From Adiantum capillus-veneris (taxonomy: Eukaryota; Streptophyta; Polypodiopsida; Polypodiales; Pteridaceae): a stretch of 64,000 nucleotides of DNA. Of the stretch, positions 32,468-44,486 are shown piece after piece. The DNA is taken from NCBI GenBank assembly GCA_014529385.2, contig CM043944.1:62832248-62896247 (forward strand), given 5' to 3'. Each line of letters opens with the position of its first letter. Position 1 is the first letter of the stretch. A program made the position numbers and the translations under genes. The notes under the pieces are model-generated. The model made no database searches, was not told the DNA's origin, and saw only the letters and a list, made by a program, of their open reading frames with translations.

Positions 32468-34670
32468 TTGCCGGATCAAGAGAATGGAGGACACATTGTG
32501 ATGGACCGGAAGACCGAAGAGAGCTGCTTTCATCCAACAGCTGGGGGTGATAACAGGGATTCTAACACCAGTTATGAATATGAAACCAAGTCGACTTATG
32601 ATGAAGGGTCCACCAGTGTCAAAGAGGAAGAGAGCGATGAAGACTTATTGAAGCTGGATACAAATTTTTTTGGAGTCACCATAGATTCTACCAGTGCAAG
32701 TAAAGGTATGCAAGCTCCCGTCTATAATCTGAAGGTTAAAGAGGTGGAAGATATGTTAGGTACAGATTTAACCAAGCAGGAGAAGGAAGGCTATATGGAC
32801 CTATGTGAATCCTATCCCGACTTATTTGCAACGGAGTATAAATATTTGAGAGGAGCTAAAGGAGTGGAGCATCGGATCCTACTTAAAGATGGATACATGC
32901 CAAAAGCACAAAAGCTAAGGAGGCTCGGGGATATTCAAAAGGAGGCTCTATGACGAAAGATCAACAAGTTGCTCGAGGCAGGTATTATCTATCCAGTGCA
33001 AGAGTCTGAGTGGGTTTCTCCTATTGTCATTACTCCAAAGAAGAATGGGAAATGGCGAGTATGTGTAGACTGTAAGCCCTTGAATGCTGCAACCAAGCAA
33101 AATCACTACCCCTTTCCATTTCAGAATGAAATTCTAAATCAGGTTGCCAGACACGAACGCTATTCTATCATGGATGGTTTTTCAGGGTGTTTTCAAATTG
33201 GTATTTCTTTAGAGGATCAGTTGAAGACTACCTTCATCTCTCCATGGGGGTGCTTTGCCTACCGCCGCAGGATGCCTTTTGGACTAGTGAATGCATATGC
33301 TACTTTTCAACACTGGATGAACAAGGTGTTCGGGCCATACTTAGGTAAGTTCATCAGAGTTTTTATGGATGATATTGGTTGTTATAGTTCGAGGGTGGAA
33401 CATTTTTCCAAGCTGAAGTTGTGCTTTCAAAGGCTAGATGAAGGAGGGTAGTTGAACCCAAAGAATTGCAAATTGGCACAAACAAGGGCTCAACTATTAG
33501 GTCATGTGGTATCACATAATGGAATAGAAACAGATCCAGAGAAGGTGAAGGCATTGATTCTCATGGAGCCTCCCACCAGTGCAATAGTTGTTGGCATCGT
33601 TTTTGCATAAGTTAAAGTATTTATCATGTTTCTTTTGGATGTTGTCGTAGTATGTTTATCCTCTTCAAAAAAGGGCTTAACAGGTGCACGTATTTCAATG
33701 GTATGATGAAGCTCAAGAAGCATTTGACAAAGTGAAAGTTATTCTATGTCAGCTACCTACGGTATGCCCTCCCAACCAAGAGGATGACTTCTATATTGCT
33801 ATGACTTCTATATTGCTATGACGGTGGGTACGGTGGCCATTGGAGCAGTGTTGTTATAGAAGTTGGGGAGAAGCTATAAGCCTATTTACTTCAAGAGCGG
33901 GGTAATCAATCCGAGAGAGACTACTTATACGGAAGCGGATCATTCATAAATTTTATGTGCTGACGGCTAACAATCTTTTGTCTGAAGTGGTGCTACACTT
34001 GAATACAAGGAAGCGAACCATGAAATGGGTGATAGAGCTTCAGGAGTTTGAGTTTGAGTTCAAAGTAGATCACAGGAGTCGATTTTATTTGGTGGATATC
34101 CTAGTCAACAAAGAGGTCAAATTACAAATTTATCCAAGGGTAGTGCGAGAGGAGGACAAAGAGGAGCCAGACTTGGAAGAGGCCTTCACTATGTGGTTTG
34201 ATGGCGCTTATTACAGAGGGGTAACACAAAAAGTAGGTGGAGGTGTGGTCATTCAAGATCCACACGACACAATCATTTTTTCCAAAGCTTACAACCTGGA
34301 AGATGTGCATACCAACAATGAGGTGGAGTATCTTACTTTACAACTGGGTCTAAAGTAGTGTATTGAATTTGGCATATCAAGGTTAGTAGTGAAAGGTGAT
34401 GCTCTATTGGTTATCAAACAACTTTTGGGAAACTGGCAGGTAAAGAGGGATTCTCTCAAGAATTGGTTTTTCTCTGTAAATAAGCTATTAAAGTTTTTTA
34501 AAGAGGTGCAGTTCAAACATATTAGAAGGGAAGTAGATTGGTTGGCAAGAAGTTGTGTTCAAACTCATGTGTTGAGTTTGTATGTGACACCAACTACTTA
34601 TGCAGGTAGAGAAACTTTAAAAGACATTGAAGATTTCTTGAGTACACGCCAATGTTATGAAGGGCTTTAA
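32468..34670 (+). pseudogene. Element D reverse transcriptase and RNase H (broken)
   Basis: An acidic linker (32468-32660) leads to the RT (32860-33600) with EAGIIYPVQESEWVSPIVI, RVCVDCKPLNAATK, DGFSGCFQ and FMDDIGCYSS; the two catalytic aspartates are kept. Stops at 32951-32953 and 33449-33451. The first RNase H is wrecked near 33786-33819, where a 17-bp unit is tandemly duplicated and shifts the frame. The second, plant-type RNase H is present: WFDGAYYRG, NNEVEYLTLQ and KGDALLVIKQLLG (34196-34430), interrupted by a TAG after LGLK. Confidence 0.75.
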
Positions 34671-35846
34671 GGAGGAGATTGGTATGGTATTGGATCAGTG
34701 CCATGAAAAGAGTGGACATCAAGGTAAGGATCAGGTCTTGTTTTGTATTTTAAGAAGTGGGTTTTGGTGGCCTTCTATTGTGAAAGATGTGCACTATTGG
34801 TGCAAGATGTGCCATCAATTCCAAGTCATGGGTGAAAGACAACTGGTAGCCGAGCAGCAAGGGGCTATCATAGCACATGATGCTTTTGAAAAGTGGGGTT
34901 TGGATGCTATTGGTCCATTGCCCAAGTCAGCCAGTGGTAAAAAGTGTGTTGTGGTGGCCATAGACTACCTCACCACGTGGGTTGAGGCTAAAGCTGTAAA
35001 AGAGATAAATGCACATATTGTTGCCCAATTTGTTTTTGATTTCATATGTTGTTGTTTTGGAGTACCTTAGGTGATTATATCTGATCGAGGACAAGGATTC
35101 AAAAGTAAGTTGGTGCGTGCACTAGTAGAAAAGTTGTGGATTAAACATCGATTCTCATCTCCATACCATCCACAGTGCAATGGTCTAGTGGAAAGTGCCA
35201 ATGGACAGATAGTCAAGATGCTTACTAATAATTACATCTACCAGCAGGGTGAAGGGTGGGAATCTAACCTTGACAAATGTTTGTGGGCTTACAGGACTTC
35301 ATACAAGGTGGCTACCAACTTTACTCCTTATGAGTTGGTCTATGGAAAGGAAGCCATATTGCCCGTACACGTGTAGTTAGGGGCACTCAGAGGTTTATGG
35401 AGGATTGATAAAGCTCATCAAGATGTTTTGTAGGATAAGATTACAAGTCTCAAAACTTTGAAGATGGATACCATCCTCTGTCAAGAAGTTTGTCACAGGA
35501 TGACTGCTAACATGAGGCGACAACAGATTTCTATGTGGAGTAGTGGGAGAAAAGAGTGACAAAGTTCAACCAACATTTTCCAGAAAATCTGATTGAGAAG
35601 GGAGATCTAGTGATGAAGTACGAGAGCTATCTTGACTTCACCTTTCAGAAGAAATTCAAAAAGAAGTGGACAGGGCCTTATAAGGTCCATCAAGATTTTC
35701 CCAATGGTATTCACGCATTGATGAGGATGGATGGTCTCTTTCCCAAGAACAGGGTCAATGGTGTGCATCTCAAACTCTATTTTGAAAGGGAATTGGTGCC
35801 AGCAGTGCAACAGGTTCTAATGGAGGGGGTTGGGCAACCAACCTAA
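34657..35846 (+). pseudogene. Element D integrase (broken)
   Basis: Zinc-binding domain CHEKSGHQGKDQ...WCKMCHQ (34700-34820), core with GLDAIGP, ISDRGQGF and GLVESANGQ (D, D, E kept), then CLWAYRTS and YGKEAILPVHV. Stops at 35068-35070 (CAG to TAG is the likely change) and after PVHV (35374-35376). After a frame change at about 35540 the C-terminal domain follows: KGDLVMKYESYLDFTFQKKF and KWTGPYKV (35556-35846). Confidence 0.75.
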
Positions 35847-35989
35847 GCAAGCTTCTCATAAAACAAACTATGTACATATAGTTGAGTTTTTTTTGGGTTT
35901 TCTCATAGTGTGCTCATTGTTTGCAGTTGGTAGTGGAATAAAGCTCTGTGTGGTTGAGCATAAATTCTCAACTAGGGGATGGGCAATGA

Positions 35990-38019
35990 TGGTACAACCA
36001 AAGTTGGTCGACCATAGAAGATGGCATGGACAGGTACATGCAGGCTAGGAGAATCATGGCAAAGGGCTAGAGCATCTAGGAAGATCATGGGTTGACAGGT
36101 AGCAGCGGATATGTATGGCTGATACGGTTTATAAACCAAAAAAGGCTCCAAAAGGGGCTAATTTGGGGAACATGTGAAGGAAGTTCAAGGTGCAGCCTTT
36201 GGGTCTAGAAATGTGGAGCTCGAGAGGCTGAAGAATTAGGTCGAGACGGCTCATCAAACAGAGCTATGGAGTTTGAAGGTGCAGTGAGTTGTAGATTCTT
36301 TCCGGACATGGTAGCAGGGAGTAGATGGCCCGAGTGGATGTCATTATATAGGTGCATACTGCTTGATTTATAGAGCATACCCATCTTTTCAGATCACAGA
36401 TCAGAGCTACAGATTACAGTTTATGGCCAATTGAAGTTTTGACAGGGGCTAGGTTGGTGCCCACCTGACCGCATGGGGAGTCATACCATCTGGTGCTTTT
36501 TAGGTTTTGACGGAGTTTGAGAAGATGTTATGCACTATATGGGGCTAGCAAGAGTTGACTACTCGTCAAACGGAGCCTGGAGCAAAAAATTAAAGCAGTC
36601 GAAAGGTTGGGTGTAATTGCTCAGAGTTGGCCACATATGATTTTTCTCGATTTTGATGGCCCTGGTTTTTGATCCCGAGAATCTCAAAATGCGGCCAGGA
36701 ACTTAAGGGTTGAAGTCAGTTTGGTGAAGCTTTGGCCGAGCCTAGCAGCTTGGGAATTCAATCTCGAAGCAGGGAATAGCAAGCCTTAAAAAGGGGGGGG
36801 GGGGGGGGGGGGGGGGGGATTTGTACCTTTAAATGGTTTTTTTTGGAATTCCAAGGGCCTTAAGAGGATAGGGGAGCATGGGAGCCACCACTTGTTGCAT
36901 GGGAGGTCCCACATGTGGGACACACACCCGGACAACAAGGCTATATGGGCCAAGGTGTTGCCCCCTTCAGTATGACATGAGGGGAGAGCAAGCTCTCATT
37001 ATCTCAGCTATGGTGCCCGTTGGGGTCGCGTTGCAGTGGCTCTGTGGGTGGTGCTGGGCATCTTTATCGGCAAATTTTGTCAGTGGCCAACGGTCGGCGG
37101 CCTTGAGGAGGTGTAGTGATGATGTGGTAGCCAGCGTAAGGGGCCCTTCTCGCGCCCACACCCATAAGGCCCTTCTTTTGAAGCTTAAAGTCAACCCCCC
37201 CCATCCCCCCCCCACTAGCGATATTGCTAGTGCTCGGGTAGTGAGGGATCCTGTGGCAACAAAATGGAGCTAGAAGAGCGAGAGAGAGAGAACCCAAAGG
37301 GTTAGAACAAAGTGGCCATTCTAAGGGCGAGCCAAATGGGTGAGTTCAAATGGTGACTGGAATTGGCAGGAGACAAGGCGAGGTGTCCTCCCATGAAAGG
37401 AAAGGGCTACATAAGCATGCCAAGTGTAAGCAATGCACCAAATACCAAAGTGAAGTGAACTCGAAGTTGAATGCATGAGCAGTTTAGGCCCCCATTTTTT
37501 GGTTTTTTTGGGTCAAGTCATGCCTATAAAAGAGGTTTCACATGAAAATTAAAGGGCTTTTTTGCCAGAGGGATTTGTTGAAGACCTGCAAGCCTATGTG
37601 TTGGAAGCTTGCCATTGGAGCTGTAGACTTGGTTGTATTATCTCCATATGCAATACTACTAAGCCTTTGCCCCTCTTTCTTGTGTTGCTTCTCCCCATTC
37701 CCCTCCTTTTCTCTTGCTCTTTGTGTGCTTGCCAATGCTTGCGGAAGGGTATGCCTGCAGCGTGAAGCTTAATACAAAGAGGGAAAAATCGGGGTGTTTT
37801 CTGAGCCGACAAGGGTGAGTTGAGCGGTGTAGGTGCATTTGTACTGAGTAGTGTTTCTGTAGGGTAGGAGATTGATGTTCTGTGTGCAAAGGCGGGTCTG
37901 TTAGTGAAAATTAGCCAATTTGAAGGTGTTATTTGAGAGGTTAGGGGTGATGTGGATACCCTGAGCTATAGGGAGGCTTTATGTTGAGTGTCAGGTGTGT
38001 ACCTCATTCCCCCTCTCCA
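35990..38019 (+). repeat. Element D 3' LTR
   Basis: 2030 bp, TATAAAAG at 37525-37532. Differs from the 5' LTR by a 26-base G-run at 36793-36818 (8 in the 5' LTR), small indels and scattered substitutions. Confidence 0.85.
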
Positions 38020-38025
38020 ATGCGT

Positions 38026-39235
38026 TGATAGACTGCTTTTGGCGTGTACAAAGTAGCGTTTATATGCATGGTCATATGTACAAAAAGATGTAAATACATG
38101 CATTTGGGAGCTTTGCAAGGTGGTTTCAAGTTTGAAAAAAGGTGCAACGTGTGCACATTGTAAATATGCGTGCTTGCGTGTCGGCACAGTCGAGCATACG
38201 TACATGCCTGGATAGGGTATCGAGGCCTTGGATATGGTTCTAGGTGGCTTACTTTTGTTCTAGAGAATTTTTTTGATCTTTCTAGAATGTAAATAATGTA
38301 AGCGAGAAGTGTGGGTACTCTCATCCCGCTCAAGGAGTTTGGGACATGCAGTAACGGTCTATTTACGGTGCCTGATCTGCGGTGATGCGTGCACCACCCT
38401 AGAAGTGGTTAAAAATAGAATGTGGGGATTTGGAAAAGTTATTTAGGTATTGAGGATCAAGTGTGCAAAATTTGGTGAATTTTGGAGTCCGTTTGGGGTT
38501 TTTCCTGCGAAAAATGCCCGCCAAGGGTCAAAACTGGGCCAAAAAAAGTCAAAAAATGGTCAGAAAAGGTGTGAAATGGCTTAAAATTGCCACATCCCTC
38601 ATGGTGGCTAGAGTGTTCCAGATGAGGGAGGACTTTTGAAGGGCAATATTAACACTTTCACCCCTCTGGGTGTGTGAGGAAGTAGGGTTCCTACAGGTGG
38701 TCTAGTGCAGTCCCGTTGCGTTCCTGTCCTGTTTTCGAGTATATGGAGGAGTGAATGAGACCTTTCTCTCTTCAATTTTGCATTTTGGAGAGTCTATGGA
38801 AGTTCTGAGGTTTCCATGGATGTGTGTGTGCAAGGAATTGAGGGAAGAAGGTGCGGATTTCTACAAGACTATGTGACCCTGTATCGGTGCCATTAGGGTT
38901 GGCGCTACTCCAAAGAGTCCAACATAGTGGAGTTTGGTGAAGCTTTTGCAATGCTTTGAAAGTGGCCTTTTGTGGCTGGATTTTTTGGTTTCTTGTATAT
39001 TTTGGTCACCATCAAGCGTGATTTCAAGTGTTGATCACCTCGACTCACCTCGTAGTGTCTGCGGGCAGGCAAGGGCTTATAGGTCGACACGTTTGGAGTT
39101 TGAATTGAGCTTGTGGGTAGAGTTTTTAGGGAGCTTTTGAGTGGTAGTGAGTGAGGTGAGGAATTTAATTATTCCTTGTGTAGTGTTGAATTGTCTGGGT
39201 GTGTGAGTGTGCGCACGACATCTTTTGCTCCATCA
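38026..39235 (+). repeat. Element E 5' LTR
   Basis: 1210 bp, closely similar to 44487-45719. The following TCCTTTGGGGATCCCG stretch differs from the priming motif of C, D and G, so the primer is probably different. Confidence 0.85.
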
Positions 39236-39331
39236 TCCTTTGGGGATCCCGTTGGGGAGTGGAAATTTGCCGGTTGTGCACCCAGGTGAAGCGGTTTTGC
39301 TGTGAAGTTCGAGCTTCATTGAAGAAAAGTA

Positions 39332-40256
39332 GTGGTTTGGTTGAGGTGCAAGACTTCAAATCTTGTGGAATTACTCACGCAAGGGAGAATCATCTTCAAA
39401 GGGACGGCGTATAGTCGGCCATTGTTTACAGGGAAGGAGGATGTGAAGGGTTGGATTGCAGACTTCGAGTGGCATACGCTTGGTATGCACATTGTGAATG
39501 ACGAAGCCAAGCTTTATGTATTTCCTCTTGCACGCAAAGGAGAAGCTCGAGAGTGGTTTGAAGGTTTAGAGGAAGAAAAAAAGAAAACATGGGAGTAGGT
39601 GAAGCTGGCAATTTTTGACAGGTTTGGAAAGAAACTAACCGCAACAGAAGCGACAACAAAATTGAGAGGTTTGCGGAAATATTTTCATGCTAACTTTAAA
39701 GAGTTTTTGAAACACTTCAAAGGGATTTGGGTTCAATTAGAGGCAGCATCCCAAGTACCTCCAAGGGATTTCTTTAAAGTACGTCAGTTTATGGATTGTC
39801 TCCATCCAAGTGTAAGGGAGAAGGTCGATCAAGATGAGCCTGCTACATTTGAAAGAGCTGTGGAAATTGCCAAGGCCAAGAGCAAGAATATCAAGAGAAG
39901 GTGGGAGCAAGGCCTGACACATACTGAGCCACTTGTGGTGCAACCAATGGTCCCTGTGACAACGGATGATAGAGTGGAGCGAGTGGTTCAAGATCCAGAT
40001 CCCGTTACGGCCCAGTTTTGCATGATCTTGCTGTCAGTTGTTTCAAGAATTAAGAATTAACATAATGAATAGGAACCAAAGAGAGGAGCGGCCAACTGGG
40101 AGAGGCAAGGGACGAAGGCTACAAGGTAGATGCTACAATTGTGATGAAGAGGGTCATTATGCCCCTGATTGTCCTGAAACACCAAGAGAGAGAGGAGGGA
40201 TATACCCCCTTTATGGACGTGGTCGAGGAAGAATAGAAGAGAATCATCAAGAATAG
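39332..40256 (+). pseudogene. Element E Gag
   Basis: LFTGKEDVKGWIADFEWHTLGM, RKGEAREWFEGLEEEKKKTWE and, after a TAG at 39596-39598 in the same frame, KLAIFDRFGKKLTATEA and FMDCLHPSVREKVD (to 40060). After a frame change near 40030 a CCHC knuckle CYNCDEEGHYAPDC lies at about 40131-40172, ending at a TAG (40254-40256). It is homologous to D gag and collinear with it. Confidence 0.75.
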
Positions 40257-41027
40257 GCACTAGAATCACCGCCGCCGCAACAACAAGTGCAACCGTTTCC
40301 TGCAAATGGAGAAGGTAGGGCTATTAACATCATTACCCTTGAGCATCAAGATGTGGAAACAAGAGCAAGGAAAGGAAAGGCTAAGGTAGAAGACAAACCA
40401 GAAAGTAGCAAGAGGCGGTGAAGAAGGAAAATTGGTCCAAAGGACTACCTCCTTGGCCAAGGTATTGAAGACTATGATATTGTCGACGACGTACGAAATC
40501 AAAAGGCAAATATATCTTTTGGTCAGTTGGTGGCTTTGAATGCTAAATTGAGGAGGCAGTGGACCAAGTGTGTGAGTACGCGGCTCCCTTCCAAGAAGGA
40601 AAAGCGTCAAAGCATGGTGTCATCTTTGAGGGTTGGCCACCCAGTGGATATGGTGCCAATAGTTGATGCTATGCTGGGAAAGAAGACGGAAGTGCAAGCA
40701 TATGTGGATGGTGGTGCTCAGGTGTGTGTCATGACCGAGGCTATCATGAAAGAAGCATGTGTCAAGATGTCAGTGAATGCTTCGATCCATATGAGAATGG
40801 CCAACCACAAAAAGGCAAGGTGTCTTGGAATAGCTGAAGATGTGAAGATAAAAGTCTTGGGGATTGAGTGCTTGGTTGATTGCTACGTGATGCAAGCGGG
40901 TGAGAATGCGTATCCAATCATTTTAGTGAGGCCATGGCTTATAACCCTTGGTGCTAAGCAGGATTGGGGCACGGGCTTGATACCATCCCCGACAAAGAGA
41001 AAGGAAGGACCATTTTCTACAACATGA
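40257..41027 (+). pseudogene. Element E protease region
   Basis: Same frame as the zinc knuckle. A TGA at 40419-40421 precedes DYLLGQGIEDYD, FGQLVALNAKLRRQW and the protease core AYVDGGAQVCVMTE (about 40697-40740). These are followed by MRMANHKKARCLGIAEDVK and YPIILVRPW, where the usual ILGRPW has G changed to V. The frame leaves pol at about 40980; pol continues -1. Confidence 0.75.
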
Positions 41028-42965
41028 AGACACACAAGAGCCGTACACAACCCCTAGTGGAGATGCAAGATACGGATTCGACGGAAACCACATCATACGA
41101 TAGTGATGCTTCGTCTACATCATCAGAAGAAAGTGTAGAGGAAGGCTTGATGCAATTATGTCCTGATCTTTTTGGGATAAGTGTTGAAAAGGAAGCATCA
41201 ATGCATGATGTGAAGGTCAAGGAGGAGAAGGATAGTCCAAAAGCAATTGTAGAGCCTGCCAAAGTGAATGTAAGGAGCATGCTAAGAGAGGACTTGACAG
41301 AAAAAGAAAAAAAGGAGTATGAAGACATGTTTACAGAGTTTCCAAAGCTATTCGCCACTGAATATACAGAGTTGCAAGGAGCTAAAGGAGTCGAGCATAG
41401 AATCAATCTAAAAGAAGGTGCCAAGCCAAAGGTTCAAAAGCTTAGGAGATTGGGGATCATTCATGAGAAGGCACTTCATGAAGAAATGACGAAGCTTTTG
41501 GAAGCAGATTTCATATTTCGAGTGGAGGAGTCCGAATGGGTCTCTCCAGTTGTTATTGTGCCCAAGAAGAACGGAAGATTTAGGATATGTGTTGATTTCA
41601 AACCTTTGAATGCTGCCACAAAAAGGAATCATTATCCACTACCCTTTTTAGATGAAATCCCCAATCAGGTTGCAGGTCATGAACGTTACTCAATCATGGA
41701 TGGATTTTCTAGCTACTTTCAGATCTTGATAGCGATTGAAGATCGATTGAAGACGACCTTCATTACTCCTTGGGGTTGTTTTGCCTACAAAAGAATGCCT
41801 TTTGGGCTGGTTAATGCATATGCTACCTTCCAAGGATGGATGAATAGAGTGTTTGGTCCCTACTTGGGTAAGTTCATTCGTGTTTTCATGGATAACATTG
41901 GGTGTTATAGCTCAAGGGTCACACATTTGGAGAAGTTGAGGTTGAGTTTTGAAAGGCTTCAACAAGAGGGTGGGCAACTCAACCCAAAGAAGTGTAAGTT
42001 TGCTCATGGCAGAGTCCATTTGCTAGGACATGTGGTTTCCCAAAATGGAATAGAAGCTGACCCAGAGAAAGTTAAGGCTTTATTGCTTATGGATCCGCCC
42101 AGCAACACAAAGGATTTGGCATCATTTGTGCATAAGCTCAGGTACTTGTCACGTTTTTTCTGGATGCTATGTCAGTATGTGTATCCAAAAATTGAGTCAA
42201 AGAGTTCAAGGGTTTGAATGGAATGAAGACATGCAACAGGCTTTTGATGGCATCAAGGAGGTATTGTGTGCTTTACCAACAGTGAGTCCTCCCGACTTGC
42301 AGTGAATTTTCTATGTATCTATTAGTGTGGGGTCAGTAGCTTTTGGGTCGGTTATCTTACAAAAGCAAGGAAGGAAATTCAAGCCAGTTTATTTTGAGAG
42401 CAAGATGAAGAATGTAAGCGAGTTCTCCTACACGAAAATTGAACAGTGGGTATTTGCCTTGGTTCTTGCTTGTCGAAGGTTCAAAACCTATGTGTTGCCC
42501 CAAAATTTCTATGTGCTCACCACATCGAATATTTTGCCGGATGTAGTACAACATTTGAAGCCTAGCAAGCGCATCCTAAAGTGGACTTTGGAGCTTAAAG
42601 AGTATGAGTTTGAGTTTAAATTGGATCATACTGTTAAATCTCACTTGGCAGACAAAGTGGTACATAAGGGGGGGGAGCTTCCATCTTACCCAAGGGTTGA
42701 CAAGGATGATCATGAAGAGGAAGTGGATATTACAGATGCATATACAATGATGTTTGATGGTGCATACAGGAAAGTTCTTCAAAAGGAAAGTGGTGGGGTG
42801 GTCATTAAGAACCCAAAAGGCGATGTAATCTTTTCTAGAGCTTACGATCTTGATGAAGCTGAAACTAATAATGAGGCCGAGTATCTCATGCTTTTCCTTG
42901 GGTTGAAGCAGTGTGTTGATTTTGGACTGAAGAGGGTCACTGTGCAAAAGGGGATGCATTGCTAG
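40964..42965 (+). pseudogene. Element E reverse transcriptase and RNase H
   Basis: 417 open codons (40964-42217) carry an acidic linker, GAKGVEHRINLKEG, EADFIFRVEESEWVSPVVI, FRICVDFKPLNAATKR, DGFSSYFQ and MPFGLVNAYATFQ. The catalytic block is FMDNIGCYSS, so the second aspartate is asparagine. A frame change near 42200 leads to the first RNase H (42327-42660; GSVAFGSVILQ, FAxVLACRRFKTY) and the second RNase H with MMFDGAYRK and NNEAEYLMLFLG (42750-42900). A lost base at a GGGG run near 42951 moves the RNase H end into the next frame. Confidence 0.8.
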
Positions 42966-44472
42966 TCATGAATCAGTTGCTTGGTTTGTGGAATGTTAAG
43001 AAAGACAATTTGAACAAGTGGTTTTATGGCATCAAGAAGCTTTTGCACGAGTTTGAGAAGATACAGTTTAAGCATGTTCCTCGTGAGAAGAATAAAGAAG
43101 CTGATGAGCTGGCTAGGAACAAGTTGGATGCCTTGGTAGCTCCTTTAAAGGTCAAGGAAGCCTTGTATGCAGGAAGGGAATCATTGCAAGATTAGAAGTA
43201 TTTCTTGGTAAAGGGCAATGTCCAGAGGGCATGTCAAAGGTTCGGCGTAAGAGAATAGTTGCAAAAGCAAGAAACTACACATTGGTAGGTGAGGATCTCA
43301 TGCTTTATGGCAAGGATAGCATTTTGAGAAAAGTGACGTACAAAGAAGAGATAGGCTTGATTTTGGATCACTGCCATGAAGAAACAGGCCATCAAGGCAA
43401 GGATCAGGTTGTCTTTAGTGTTTTGAGAGCAGGTTACTGTTGGCCCTCTATGATGAGAGATGCTTATTTTTGGTGCAAGTCATGCCATGAATGCCAAGTG
43501 TTTGCAAATCGGAAGCTTTTGGCTGAGCCTCAGAAAGCTATAATGTCTTTTGATGCATTTGCAAAATGGGGAGTAGATGTTGTAGGTCCAATGCCAAGGA
43601 CCAACAATGGTAAAAGGTATATCCTTGTGGCTGTGGACTATTTGACAAAATGGGTGGAGGCAAGAGCAGTAAAAGATGTAACGGCAGGAAGAGTGGCCTC
43701 TTTTATATATGAACAGGTGTGTTGCAGGTTTGGAGCTCCTATGGTTGTTATTTCTGATCATGGACCAGGATTTAGGGGAAACCTTGTTGCTGCTCTCATG
43801 GAGAAATTGAAAATTCAGCATAGGCATTCTTCTCCTTACTACCCACAATGCAATGGGTTGGTTGAGAACTGCAATGGTCAAATTGTGAAGATGCTATCAA
43901 AGTATGCTAGAGAGCATCCTATAGAGTGGGACTTGGACTTGGAAAAGTGTTTGTGGGCTTATAGAACTGCGTATAGAGTGTCAACACAGTTTACACCATA
44001 TGAACTTGTTTATGGAAAGGAAGCTCTTATGCCCATACAAGTACATTTGGATGCCTTGCAGTTTTTGAGCAGAATGCAAGGTGAGCATAATGACAAGCTG
44101 CAAGAAAGAATTCTTTCTCTAGAGTTGTTGCGAATGAATAGAGAGAAAGCCACTGATTATTATCTTCAACAAGCAGAGACAAGGATGGAGAAAATGAATA
44201 AGAGGCTGCCAGAGAAAGAGATCAAATAAGGAGATTTGGTGATGAAGTATGATTCTCGCTTGGATTTTACTTTTTAGAAGAAATTGAGGGACAAATGGTT
44301 GGGTCCATACAGAGTGAAGCATGTATTTTCTAATGGCACCTATGAGTTGGAAAAATTGTATGGTGAACGTTTGCGCTACAGAATAAATGGCTATAGACTA
44401 AATAAATATTTTGCAAGGGATGTGGTTCCAGATGCAAATAGTCTCTTGGTTGAGCATAAATGCTCTACCTAG
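42959..44472 (+). pseudogene. Element E RNase H end and integrase
   Basis: LVMNQLLGLWNVKKDNL finishes RNase H (42959-43195). After a shift the integrase (43231-44472) has the zinc domain HCHEETGHQGKDQ...WCKSCHECQ, core triad in GVDVVGP, ISDHGPGF and GLVENCNGQ, then CLWAYRTAYRV and YGKEALMPIQV. The C-terminal domain reads GDLVMKYDSRLDF and KWLGPYRV after stops at 44227-44229 and 44275-44277 in the same frame. The 332-codon core piece looks otherwise sound. Confidence 0.8.
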
Positions 44473-44486
44473 AAGGTGGGAAATGA

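Larger units (their letters stand above)
28772..38019 (+). mobile_element. Element D: Tat-like Ty3/gypsy with about 2-kb LTRs
   Basis: 5' LTR 28772-30747, interior 30748-35989, 3' LTR 35990-38019. LTRs start TGGTACARCC and end CCCCTCTCCA. A purine-rich AGGGGATGGGCAATGA lies directly before the 3' LTR. Flanks ATACGT (28766-28771) and ATGCGT (38020-38025) are a probable target duplication with one transition. It lies between family X copy 2 and element E, at the left edge of E, so it came after E. Confidence 0.85.
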
